A stretch of DNA of 64,000 nt from Bolinopsis microptera. Its lineage: Eukaryota > Ctenophora > Tentaculata > Lobata > Bolinopsidae. The translations under genes and the position numbers were made by a program. The notes beneath the pieces are model-generated. The model had not been told where the DNA came from and made no database searches. It saw nothing but the letters and a program-made list of their open reading frames with translations. The first letter of the stretch is position 1. Each line of letters begins with the position of its first letter. The stretch covers positions 10,330,169-10,394,168 of the forward strand of contig NC_087072.1 in the NCBI RefSeq assembly GCF_026151205.1. Direction: 5' to 3'. Shown here piece by piece: positions 21,388 to 34,800 of the stretch.

Positions 21388-22011
21388 TATCTTTTGACTT
21401 ATTGAAACACGGGTACTAACTCTGCTAAACTGAACAAATTCTGAAACTTAGGTGAATAAGTGTACAACGTGCTAAACCGAAGTTCAGACTGACCAGTGAA
21501 AATGGGCGAGCGTACCAAGTGTCATTTTAATTAGAAGTTTTAGTCAGTGATTTATTATTGAAGCTTGTAATTACAATATCTAATGCTCCTATAAATACTT
21601 TAATTAATTGTTTGTCCCGTTATTCTTTTTCCTTCCTCTTTTCCTTGTCATCCCCTTATGTTTTAAGATTCTTGCTATAAATGGCTACAGCTAACACTAT
21701 TAATGCTAAGTACCAAACAACAAGTGGGAGGTGGATCGTTGGTACCATTAAATCGATTTAACACCGCAATTCCAGTCGCAAGCCTGGGACCACTACTAGC
21801 ATAGTCACAACATCTACAAAGCTGCCATATAGCCTGACTGACAATTTTCTCGACTGACTGACAATGTTTCTTCTTTTTCCCCATTTAGAATACAAAGATT
21901 AGTACATTTTAGCTTATGATTAATATTATATTTTTACCTATAGTTTACTTAGATTTAAAAACTTTGCCTTTCATAAATGAAAATTATTGCAATATTTACT
22001 TCCAAATAACG

Positions 22012-22200
22012 GTCACAATCTCACAAAATAAACAAACGATAACCTATCTGATTTCTGTTCAACATGTAATGCTGTTACATCAGATAAGATTAATACTTTC
22101 ATTTACTTCGATTAACTCCGGTGACCGGTATGAATTACCATTACTGATGTGGAGTACGTTATTCTTGAAATTTTGCCGCCTCCACAGTATAATCAAACCA
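22012..22200 (+). repeat. dispersed direct repeat, copy 1
   Basis: It begins with CACAATCTCACAAAATAAAC and matches 24196-24385 over most of its length with scattered substitutions and small indels. The family is unidentified; there is no coding motif and I see no terminal inverted repeat. Confidence 0.6.
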
Positions 22201-24195
22201 TTACACTCACTGCCCTACCACTTTATACAATCTATAAAATATTCAAATAAAATGACTTTCAGCCAATTTCATGACACTAAAATGTACATCATGTATCAGA
22301 TATCAGATTTCAGATCTAAAACATTAATAAGTTTGTGACCCTATGTAGGACCCCGTAGGAACTCATTGCATTAAAGGGATGTATTTTCAGAGATAAAACG
22401 TTATACTTTACTCAAAACACCCAGCTATCATGGTTTTAACACGAGACTTGAAGTGTTAGTACCGTACTAGTAGTAGTATAAAGTATTAGTACCGGGTCCC
22501 ATCTTCATTAAACCACACGGCACACTGGCGACTCCTCGTGGTATACGAGGTATAACGGTATATTCCTCAGAAGGCACCCAACATGGCAGTTTATAGTTCT
22601 TGTTTCAATGTGGTGGTGCCCCAAAGGGACGGAAAGGAGCCGGTAAGACTGGTAATGTGCTGAAATATCATGTAAAAATTAGACCCCGTACAATAAAGAG
22701 TAATCAACTCTCTTTCTCTCCCCTTTTTCCCACTACAGTTCAAACCCAGTTAACTGGAGATGTGAGTCACACTACCACTCTAACTACTCGTCTCCAGGCT
22801 CTGTAAACCAGCCAACTTCTTTATGAGCAAGGAAAACCGTACCATTAGTAGCTTTATTGCTCCGTCAGACAGATGTTGCTGTGTTTTACCCTCATTAAGA
22901 GAAGTGAGAGGAGCTCTCCCAAGCCCAGCCCCGCCACTCTAGACAAACTACATTTTCATTTTTCTGGACTAAATTTTTCAGGATAATGACCCCCGATCCG
23001 AATTGGCCGGAGACTCGGAACTCGTGTTTGAGTAATTCGTCCAGCCTGGTACTACGTAATATAGAGGTTAATAACTAGTGGACCTTGCAGATTTGTGGTG
23101 TTAAAGCTTCTTAATTAGCCATACTAAAACAATGAATTAGTTAATCTCTTTGTAGACCGGTGGGAAAACAATGACAACATTTACACGGCGAGGTACCATA
23201 ATTTCGGAGAATTGCATCATTTTAAAGAGTCTCACAGCTCTGAGAGGTGCACATCATTAATAACACACGATCAGCATGATGGCTGTTTCATCTCAATCAC
23301 ATCACATTATTGAAGGAGAATCATCGTTACATGTTGAGCACCTTTGTCCCCGGCGCTATTGATTACCATTATAACAATAACATAGTAACATAGTGACTTC
23401 AAAGCTTTCAAACTTTCAAATCAAATCTATACACCTGCAATTATAAGAGCCCTTTACACTTAATGCGGAACTTTGTTCATTGTTAATCTTACAATTTAAC
23501 AAAGAGTGCACTTGCAAACTCGGGACACCAGGACTTCTATCACTTCAAATTTTCGCCCTAATAGTTATAATGAGGTAGCATTGGAGCACGGTATAAAGCC
23601 TGCCTCAAAGATATATTTATCCGAAAGGTAATCAACCAGGGTCATTAAACATGAATACGTAAAGATAAAATAATCTTGATCAGTTCAGGAAGTAATTCTC
23701 TGAAACAATGGACACTGGACACGTGGTGTAGGTTAAGAAGATAGCCGATATTTAATCAGTTTACTTAAAAGACGGCACGTGCAGCCTAATTCCCAAAGAC
23801 TTATTAAATTTGGGTAAACTTTACTTATTGGAGTTTGACACCTAGACACTGATAATTGATAATGTCTCTTTTGATTTGCACCATGTACCTTATCGGATGT
23901 GTCATTGTACTTGCAAATTAGGTCGTGGGAGTGAAGTTATAATTGGGAAATCTACTTAATTGTACGTGACCAAAAACTACATAAGATCAGATAAATTATT
24001 AAATTTGATCATATCAATTATTCAATTTTGGAGGGTTCCAGGAATGGTTGTGATATTTCTTACCTAAAACACCGCTTTGTACCAACCATATCACGACTAC
24101 TAAATATAATCATCCTAACGCATTATTTTAAAAACCATGCTTTTAATAGATTAAAAGTTATAAAACGTGAGAGTTACATTAACCTACAGAATACT

Positions 24196-24385
24196 GGGCA
24201 CAATCTCACACAAAATAAACAAACGATAACCTATCTGATTTCTGTCCGATATAGGTTACATCAGATTAGGCTCATTTTCATTATTTGATTTACCCCGGTA
24301 GGGATTATCATTAGTTACACTTACAGCACTTTAATACCGGATACATTATTCTTGCAATTTTTGCAGTATCCGCAGTATATTCGTC
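24196..24385 (+). repeat. dispersed direct repeat, copy 2
   Basis: Same family and orientation as 22012-22200. The AAACAAACGATAACCTATCT core is shared exactly, and both copies continue through ATTATTCTTG(C/A)AATTTT. Confidence 0.6.
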
Positions 24386-25616
24386 CCACTTCATTAATGG
24401 AATGAAATAACGGTAATTCAAGGGCCGTTCTATTTTAGGAGGTTACTCAGACTTAAAGCCTAAGCTCTCGCTAAATTCCAGTCAGGTACAGGAAATGATG
24501 GCACACATTATAATTTTTTTCTACTCAAAAAGTTATTTGTTCCTCTGAATATTACATTTGCAACCCGGGGTTTTAAACAATGAAAATGCGTGGCTAAATG
24601 AAATTGATTACTGTAATAATGTATTGATATATTTACAAAACATAATCATCAGATATTTTGAGATTTAAAACAGCCTGAAACGACCTTAAAAAGCAGGCTC
24701 GTATAACAATGATTATTATAAAATGATTAGCTGTAATTATCAGTAATTGACAGTAATTCTGGCTTTTGAAATACAGATCAAGAAGCATGTGTATGTATAT
24801 TATTATGATCGAGGGGATGCTTTCATCCGATTATTAATAAAAGGGAACCGATTTAAAATGATAATAATCAACAACTACCTACATAATCAACACAATGTTC
24901 CGTGTTGTCAAATCCTCGATAAGATCAGAGGATGGCAACCAATCATATCAATGCATATAAATAGGTATGAAATACTGCCGTACAAATAGAACCAAATTAA
25001 AAACAAAAATGATCGCCAATAAACATACAAATTTGTGCTAAAGCTTGAATTCTGGTGCCCGTATATTATATGAAAATTGTATTTATAAACGATGCGTCCA
25101 ATTGGTTTTAACCAAAACGGTAATAATTTTGAGCAAGATTGTCTAGAAACGAAAAAATGCATCATCAGAAGACTAGCATTAAAGGAAATTATCAAAATCT
25201 GACCTGGAAAAATTGATACAAAACAAATTTAATATCGTAACATAATAAACTATACTGTTGACCGTATCGTAAGAAAGCTAAAACGTAATATTATGATAAA
25301 TGATAATGGTAATCAGGTATTGAACACGTATTACTCAATATTATAAACAAACAAAAATCAACTACCCATTTCACAACATTGCACTACTAATATGATTACT
25401 TCAACAAGCTGCATTTTATAAATACTACTGCTTATCATTGAGTTGTGCAGAATTATTGGCAAGGCTGAAAAGAGAGCGAGAAATTCAAGCTTGGCGATGG
25501 CCACACTGAAAAATAAAACTGAGCAAAGTTTATAATCATCTTATTAATATTCAACACCTTACCGATATACGTTTCTATATCATGCACCTAAAATATTTCC
25601 GTCCAGTGTACTTCAG

Positions 25617-25622
25617 TTTATT
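25617..25622 (-). terminator. candidate CYRI polyadenylation signal AATAAA (minus strand)
   Basis: TTTATT on the plus strand reads AATAAA on the minus strand, about 220 bases past the CYRI stop codon. It is plausible by position only. Confidence 0.4.
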
Positions 25623-25841
25623 CAACATTTCTCCACGCTTCCTTCAAAAATAATTTTCATTGCAGTAAGAAACATCATTCCATCAAATTATATGCAGGAT
25701 TGGTGCTCTACGAGCTGCTTCCATCATGTGGTAAAACTATAAGTTTTTATGTCCGTGTAATTCAGGAGGAAGAACAATAAAAATGCAAGGAATTCTGTTG
25801 AAAGTTCTGGAGTATGCTAAATGTAATTATAGTTGCGCTAA

Positions 25842-28800
25842 CTATTCGGCTAACAGTTTTTTAACGACTGATGGAGTTTCTTCATCGTTCGCGTGGACAG
25901 TAGAATACCTGAAATAAGAAAACAAATATTAGGATGAGATATTAAAGTTACAAAGTAAATTGTTTTCACACAATAATGGTAACGATATAGAACACTAGAT
26001 CAGATAAATGCTTCACTTTCAGTACGTATGAGTACGTGACGACTCTCTCCACTACCAATAACAATGAAAATATGCAACGATCAGTATGACAGTATGAGAC
26101 ACCGCATAATATTTAGCATAAAGTATAAGCTAGACGACACACATTAAGTACCGTCTAGATAGGGTCTAGCGAGACTGTTCTAGGTAATGCATTCCTCAAA
26201 ATAGTTCATTAGTAGTATTGAATAGCTAGTGAAATTGAGGGCGTGATATGTGAGTCTAACACAACTGTATAAATACGGGATTTAACTATATCTTCGAGAT
26301 TATTCCATTATATTGAACACCACGATGACAATGTATTTACATTTTACATGCTGTTATACTGAAATACCAACGACAAAAGCTGAACATTTGTAACTGAACG
26401 AAGGTGTTTATTTTTTCACAGAAGTTACATATTTTTCAACATTAAAAGGTCGGTTATTACAATTCAATTATCACATGATAGACCTCTCAATGGTCGAGCT
26501 GCTGGTCGATATCGTAAGTAGCCCACTTTGATAGGGTTGGTATGGATAGGAGAAACCTGTAGGAACTAGTCGTGAGACTTGAGCCATCCTTGTAATACCA
26601 TTCATCGGACTTGAAGTTGAGGGGTGAAGCGTAAACTTCGTGGTGTATTATTATTTATTTGTCATTGTTACCCTCTAGTTCCATGGGCAAATTTTCACTA
26701 TAATATTTCACTCAAATAAAATATGTTCGATTTTTTGGCTCTCTCTCTTTTCAATTTCGCTGTATTATTTGAACTAAAAAATTCGTGAACGTGTTGACAT
26801 ATGAAAATTTTGTAACTCAAATAATATAGTTGCTGCGGTCATAATCGATATTATAATTGCATTTTGTCGTCCCGCACTCAAATTTATAGGATCAACTAAA
26901 TCGACAGTCCTCCTCCTGACCTGGCCAGACACAACCAATACGCGTACATCGATTACTGCGTGCAAATTATTTGGCCGTGGAACAGGTTGCCCGTATTTTA
27001 TTTGGCGAATAAAAATTGTGCAATTTTATTTTCCTCGATTAATTGCCAGTGGAACTAGATAAATATTGAGCACGTTCTTTCACAACCACAGAATAACGTG
27101 TAAGTGTACGTGTCCTAAATCCCTAATCGTCCTATAATTTTCGAAATCGAATTGTATTTGTAGCTTAGCCTTAGGGTCAAGATCGGTATTTCCCGCAATC
27201 AATCAACGAATGAGTTTCAAAAATCGTGTAGGGGTGTGGGGGTTGTGAGGACCCAACTAGTAGTGAATATACTAGTCCCTGCATAGAGGAAAGAATAATT
27301 TACGGACCACTATCAAAAGATTTATTTTTAAATAAGAGGCATACCAAAAGGATCACATGAGTTAATACCATACGGTAGTTCTGAGTTTTTGGATAAGGAG
27401 ATGTTCATTAACTTCTAAATTACTAGGACTAGAATATTTAAGGATAAAAACGTTATATGAAGTATTAAAATCAGATCTATTAGAAAGTTTATGTTGGTCT
27501 ACAAGGTTAGCTGCTAAACTATAAGTATCATCAAATTGTGCCTTAGAGAAGGTTAAACTTTTTAGGTTTATTCCGTATGGAATTTACGTCAGGCTCCCGC
27601 GCAAAGTTCGCGCGAAAAGTTATGATTTTCCCACAATGAAGAGTTTTTGAATCCCATTAGAACTCAGAAGCACGAGAAGCAATGTTGCGCGAGATTATGT
27701 CAGACTCGCTGGCGTCAAGACGGGAGGCGCCAGACAGACTGGCGCCAGCTAACTTCCAGTGTCATCACATGCGTGCGCGAAACAAGGCCGCGCCATAAAA
27801 TTAAACTTTTGAAGTTAAAATAGTCGTCGTGTTAAGATTAACCTTGTCAAGTGGACTGTCTCAGTTATGTGGCATTGTTTATACATTGTTATAATTACAA
27901 CAAGATGATCAAGGTCGGTATATAAATATTATAGTACATTTTTCTTCTATTAATGTCATGTATGAGATCATGTGGGACGAGTTCTGTAAAATCCTATTTG
28001 AGAAACCTAACACGGGTCTGTAACTCTAAATTCCGTCGAAACCTCAAGTTTTGGTTTTGATAAATTAGTAAGGCCCAGTCGGGCTTAACGACAGAAAATA
28101 CTCAGAGCTCTACTCAGTACTTCACACTCGACGTGGCTGAAGTTTCAAACCTCCCAAACCTAGTCTGGTTCCATGCCCCAGAAAATCATGCCCACAAATC
28201 TCACGGTGAAATATTTGTGGCCCTCAGACAATCAGCGGGGTGAGTAGCGGTAGGACTCTCCCACAGCGCCCACAACCGCGAACTGAGGGATAGCCCCGGT
28301 TCAGGTGTTTTGATTGTGGTGGACGTGTCTGAGACAGGTGCAGACATTTGAACTAATGACACCGCGGCCCTCGGTCTCTTTTATTAGAACACCATATATC
28401 ACAAGTCACGACCAGTGACCACTCATCATGAGCTGATCTCAATCCGTCAGTCCGCAGTCGGAAGCATTTAGTAATAGAATTAAAGAAATATGTATCGTAC
28501 TGTCTTAAGTCATCCTTGTCAATGATTGTTGCGTTATAGATTGTAATAACAAGTAACAAACATGGCAACAGTCATGACAAGCTTGCTCACTAAGGATTAA
28601 AAGAGTAAATTAAAGAAAAAGGACAATATATTCCGCGGTATTTGAAACCATTCGTACCTCAGAGCGTTTAAGAGAGTTTCCACAGTGTTAGGGGGCTGAT
28701 CTTTCAGCAATTTAATAGAACTCTTGATCTGCGGGAGGATATTGTCTCATCACTATTTAATCGATTGAAAACAATGATTGGTGGAACTTTATTATAACGT

Positions 28801-31800
28801 TTAGAGATTGAATGGCAAAGGACCATAGTTTCCTGAACCGTCTGCAAGTTTGCAGCTACAATACAATCCCGCATACTACATTTATCTAGAGATCTGCCGC
28901 ATGAAAATGCCATGATGAAATGATCCTGCTCCTGAGCCAATACGGCAGACACGTTTCATGAATCACAAGGTCGTGAGTTCCTTTAATTGACTTACATCGA
29001 TGTTAGATTTCCTGTAAAACGCCCCGACAGGATGAACGTGGTCGTATAGGATGATCGCCCCGACCATCACCCTCAACACGAACAGGGTCGTCTCCTTCTG
29101 CTGAAACCTGGCTACTATCTGACTGAAATTATGGAAATTGTATAAAAACCTGAGAATTACCGCTGTACCAACTGGGCACTACATTCCCGATATTAAAAAA
29201 CCCATATTTTTGGATTTACAGGGCACATTGTTGCCAGCGCTGTTTGCATTTTAAATGACGCATAGTTGCACCGCCTAGAAACAGGAAGGTTGCAAAATCT
29301 TAACAAATGTGCAACTTGTGCAGATATTTAGCAAGTTTTCACACTTTATACCATCTGTTACACTTCTTACACACCACACCCTTATAATACACTGCTTCAA
29401 CAATTAACATTGAATTTGATCAAGCTTTCGAATAGAGTTGTAACACTATTGCGCAATTACAGCTGGTCATTACCGGTCTATAGTACTATAGTACTATAGT
29501 TGCTGGTTGCATAAATTCGAAGGGGTCACCATAATTATTGTAAACTTGGGGTGGTCCCAACTGGTAATTATATGTTATAGCATTGTTCGCAATAGAATGG
29601 ATGATCAACTTGTTTTCAAAATAAAGAGAACAATCAAAAAATGATTCAGGTTTTAGTTTTGTGGCGACAGTTCAAATACTGTTTGTCACTAACTGAAGAT
29701 GTATTGTGTACTATATGAGGGCGTTTCCTTAGGGGATTTTTTGAATGATATGATTAGTAGGATGGCGAATTATATTTAGAACGAGTACTGAGTCCGGACG
29801 GATTATTGGCAAATTGCTCACTTAGGAGAGGCATATTGAGAATTCCTGACAATGTCAATAGTCGATAGTATTTTCTAATAAACCGATATAACGCGAAATT
29901 GTCTTATAATAAGATGCAATGAAACTATCGGACCACGATCCTCCTCAAAGCAGGGCCGATCCTTTGACTAAAATTAGAAAGGAGTGATCTACCCATGTAG
30001 TTATCTATTAAGACGTCGAGGTTTCTTTTCCTGGTGCAAATCCCATTATCCACTGTAATGTGGGAGTACTCAGTACAGGCGAATATTTTACTACCTGGCA
30101 GCTGCCTAGTAGCAACGAGTTAAAATGGAAAACGTTACATTTGTCATAGACGGCGCGCGCGAAAACATTTGAGCAATACCCACGCTAAAATTTGTGCAGC
30201 CACTGTGACATAAAGTTAACAAGTAAAGCCGCGCGCAGCCTCGAATCTTTCACAACATCTAGTCCAGGGACCTTCTAATACTAAGAAGTTCCATCGAACA
30301 GCTCGGGAATTCCTGGCTAGTGCAAAAAACGAGTGATTTGTGGGTCATTCTACAGTTAGTCATCGAAACTATGAGACACCAATTTACAATGGTGAGATAT
30401 CTGATTCATTAGGCGCGTTTTTCAGTTCAAAGCTTTTTACACTTTACAAGGTTTCAGTGGCTAGTTAAATGAACTGTGAAGTATTATAGGAATTTGACAA
30501 ATCACAGGAAAATTAACTTACGGATCTTCAATCATACATCTGCACAAGTTAGCCATAGTACTGAATATGTCCGTTGTGTTCTCTAGGGGCAACGCTTGAT
30601 TCTGAAACGGAGAATTATTACTTGACAGTTGTGAGTCGAATTTGTAGAAAAAATCCGCGGGAGATTTGTAAACAGCCTCTTGGCACCGCTGCTAATCAAC
30701 AACAGTAACTTATAGCTGACAAATCACAGAAACCTTTTTAACAAAGGAAGTGACAGAGTTGGATAGCATCTTGAGCATGGGGGTAGGGTACGCGTAGAAC
30801 ATACTCATCCTGTTCGCTACCTCATTGCTCACTTCGTGCTCTTCAGCCTGTAAGGAAACACCATTATATTAAACAATGCGATGAAATCAACATTCAGGGA
30901 ACGCTATATTCTATTCAATTATAAAAGGATTATGTTTCAAAACAGATTTTAAATGTGTCCTATAATGCAGGCTCAGTGGGAAATAAAATGTATGTGGTCT
31001 ACACTCTACAGGTTGGGTACCATAGTTTTAAAATCAGTGTGATACGGAGTGAGGAGTCAAAATACAGAAGTAAGATTAGGGTTAATTGAGTCGGAAGAAA
31101 GTAGGTATTACAAATGACATTCTAGAGGGGATAAATTATGATGCGAAATTTAAAAAAAGTTTAAAAAGGTAGATTGTTTTCTATTCTCTTCAGTGCCCAT
31201 GACAAGCAGGCATGGATTCGGTGGTAATATTTTTGGCGGGGGCCACACCTGACAAGCTGTTTTAAAAAAAGTTGATCAAACTGGCGACGTCCGTGTCTCA
31301 CAACTTGTGGTTAGTAAATTTTTAATGATATGAATAAGGAAGCAAGCAATGTGGGATTCTGAGCAACTCACACTGTTCTATTTGTGCATATGCAGATCTA
31401 ATTTCCACCATGGATATTGTTGTCGTGGGCTCATGTCCGCACATACACTGAAATCCAGATATCCACGCTTGAAAAACTAAAATGGTATATCACGAATCTC
31501 TTTAGCTCTTTTAAAGAACATACGAGATGCAATTCAAATTGGTTTCGAAGCCTACTGCCGGTCATAGCGTTGGCCTTGCGTTCAGGAAATCATTTCACTT
31601 GTAGAGTATATTTTAATAAACCTAAGGTTTGGCATAATTGACATTTTACAGGTGTTATTGACGCCCAAGTGTAGTATTGATCGGCTGTTAGATTAAAATT
31701 TCCCCAGAATTGCCGGCAATAAGATCTGTTGTTCCGCGGAAGTATAATATGCTGACGATAAGAGTATACTCACAGAATTTAACAAATCGCTCGCACTGTG

Positions 31801-34800
31801 TTATGTCATCACTCATCATGTATTATTAAAAAAGCTTAACATTGAGTTAGACACTGAGACCAGTTGCGCCCAACACGGAAAGAACACATTATGAATATCA
31901 TCCCATGTGTGTTGTGTTTGCCACTGCTTCAAACTCTTAGGAATCGCATAAAACATATTTTATTATATTGGTTCCGAATATACCCCACGAGCGAAAACAG
32001 CCTTTACTTTATATTTTAAAGATTTTATTAAAGCTATTTAGAGAAGTTTGGTTATAGCCTTACTTAAGAATTTTAAATAATATTTCACTTAGATTTCGGT
32101 AACATTCTTACGATAGGTTTGGTTATTTTTGAATAACAACACCTAAAGCTCCTCTTGAAAATGTAAATTACATATTGAACGAGGCCAGAGGATGTGGTCT
32201 GCATGTGAATAAAAGGTTTTGGAGGAGAACAAAATAATTTGGAATGGTTTCGATTAAATTGTGAACGAAATTACTGTTCAGACAGTTTGAAATATTACTT
32301 TAAAAACAATATCAAAATAGTTGGAACATTATCTTTAGAGAAGTGCTGAAAAGATAAACAACGAAAATAAAAAATAAAAATTACCGTGTTCAAACATTCT
32401 TATTAGTACTCTAGTAGCCGTGGCCCGTGTGTAGTTGATTATGCATCTCGATGCATACAATTTTTTTTCATAGGGTCCTTCGTTAGGTCATTTTAAACCA
32501 AAATCATCTAAGTACGAAATTAATCTCGGTAGTCCCAAGTCCCACCCTGGCCTAGGGGGCAAAATTTATAATTACCCTCAGGCTTGAATATTTGATTTTT
32601 GTATCTCAGCCCCTGAAGAGTGAAGGTCGTAGGGACTTGATTTTTAGGTGAAACTGACTTCAGTGACCATGTTTATATACAAGTAATAAAGCATTTGAAG
32701 GTCTAAAGTGCTCACTTTTTAAGATATTCACAAAACAAAACTGTTTTTTGGCTCAACCCAGGCTATAATATCACTTGATTTAGGTATCTCGAGCTAGGAA
32801 GGAGACTTTACCCGTAGTGTTAAATGTTCGCCATGAGCACATTCATATATGAATATGAAAAATACTTTTTTGCCATTCCTTCTGCAAAAAGTACGTTTAA
32901 AACTGGATACTTTAAGGTACCTACCTAAGCATTATTTCATCCCTCCCTTACTTAACCCATCTTATACTTGGACATGTCATCGAAGTGACCCACTCCTCAG
33001 TTATAAATAAAGTGAGCACTTTAGACCTTTTAATGCTTCAAAACTTGCATATAAACAGGGTCTCTGAAGTTAGAACGTCCCACGACCTTCAGAGGTCGTT
33101 TAAAATGACCTAACGAAGGACCATGTGAAGAGTAAAATTGTATACATCTAAATGCATAATAATAATCAACTACACACACTCGAGTATTATAGAGGGAGGA
33201 GCTATTCAATTTTGTAAACCGAAAATTGCATTAACAAAAAATGTTTCTCTTACTTAAGAATACTACTATTGTAAAATTAAACATTGCCTGTTGATGATTT
33301 TCAAATGTAAATCATGTCATGGGCAAATTTAAACTCTAGTCGAAATTATAACTTAAAACTGTTTTATATGCTAACTTTTGGTGCTTTCTACACACTGATG
33401 GCTGAATAATAATGGCTGAATAATAACTTCCTGCCAGAATAGCAACCCTTGGTAAGTTTCTGTAAAAAAAAACTAAGATCAGCTTTCTTAAAAGTGAGAA
33501 AATTCAGCAGTCATGCTAAGTAAGTAGCAAAGATGCAGCAATTTAGATAAGAATCGAGATTAAACGACCATTTTTGAAAATGTCTTCCTGACCAAAGTTC
33601 TGGATCACACAAAACATGACAGAGAATGACTGAAAATGGTCGTTGAATCCCACGTTATAATAAAAAGAGGTGAGCTGTGAAGTTTTGTTGAGGAAGATTG
33701 GAAAATGCCCGCAGTAGGCGGTTAAGATAACCAGCATTTGCCAGCTTGCACTTACATATCGATTATCTGTTTCAATGATAGCCTAAAAACGTTTTCAAAT
33801 TTAAATCGAGCATTCTGTTGACTCATTCGCATAACAAGCAATTCAAAGAATTCATAACCAAAAGCGAGCGCTGAACAAGCACTTAAATTCGTTTTAATAC
33901 TCACCTCCGAATACGCCTTGACTCGGTTCCTCATTCTTCTATAAAAGCTAAAATCGTTTTGTATGGACGGATTCGTCATCTGAAATGAGCGATTAAAAAA
34001 TCCAACTTGGTGAAAACACTATAACCCAACAAAAGAAGAAGAAGACAGACAGAGACGTCAATCTCTCTGAAATTCTTCTATATTTTTTATCGGATTAAAC
34101 TTAATCTTAAATTAAACAAGTTCTTATTTCTCGTGTAGCTATGCATGGGTTACAGTATATTTTGCCTTTTGGCCGTTTGGCGGGCTCAAGGAACGCCACA
34201 CAAGTTGCACTTCCACATAGCACACTTACATGTGTAACGCGGCAATTGTACATAAACTGCGGATATCGGATACACCCATACGCTATTTAATGAATTATTA
34301 ATAAGAGTAATCTACTGTACAAGTGTACATATCTGGGACTCCTTATCAGCTGAGTTGTTGACGACGCGTCAGTTACAAAAACCAGAATTCCCCATAAACA
34401 CCGTACGTGCTCAAAAATTTTAAACATCTGAACGCATCGATGTCATCGCGCGTTCCGGTCTTTCTCCTAAATCACGTGACAGTTTCGAATTAGGCTTTAA
34501 CTTCCCTGTTTTGGAGGGGGAACATTGTTACCCATGTAATCAGGGGCATGCCGCAGTACCACAACTACATAATACACTATACAACGATACCGCTTCGCAA
34601 TTTCCGGGTAAGAATTAAGATCAAAATACCTTCAAGTCGTCGAAAGCCAGCACGAAGTCGAGAACGTGTGCAAACTGCTTGGCGAGTGCCTGGAATAAAG
34701 AGATACTGAGAATTATTATACGGTGAATTTTACCGATTATAGATTTGACGTTAATTAACATCGGATGATCCGTGACATTATATATTTAAATGCTTTTCCT

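Larger units (their letters stand above)
21388..25616. other. intergenic, repeats downstream of the Penelope-like element
   Basis: There is no gene here. The stretch holds two direct copies of a roughly 185-bp AT-rich repeat (listed separately) and otherwise unremarkable AT-rich DNA. A segment at about 22200-22260 (CCACTTTATAC to CTTTCAGCCAATTTC) resembles one at about 18285-18345 on the other side of the retroelement. This suggests that the retroelement sits inside, or between, copies of an older repeat. Confidence 0.4.

Noticed and set aside
29480-29506. CTATAGTACTATAGTACTATAG palindromic run
   Set aside because: Short direct/palindromic repeat compatible with slippage; no further context.
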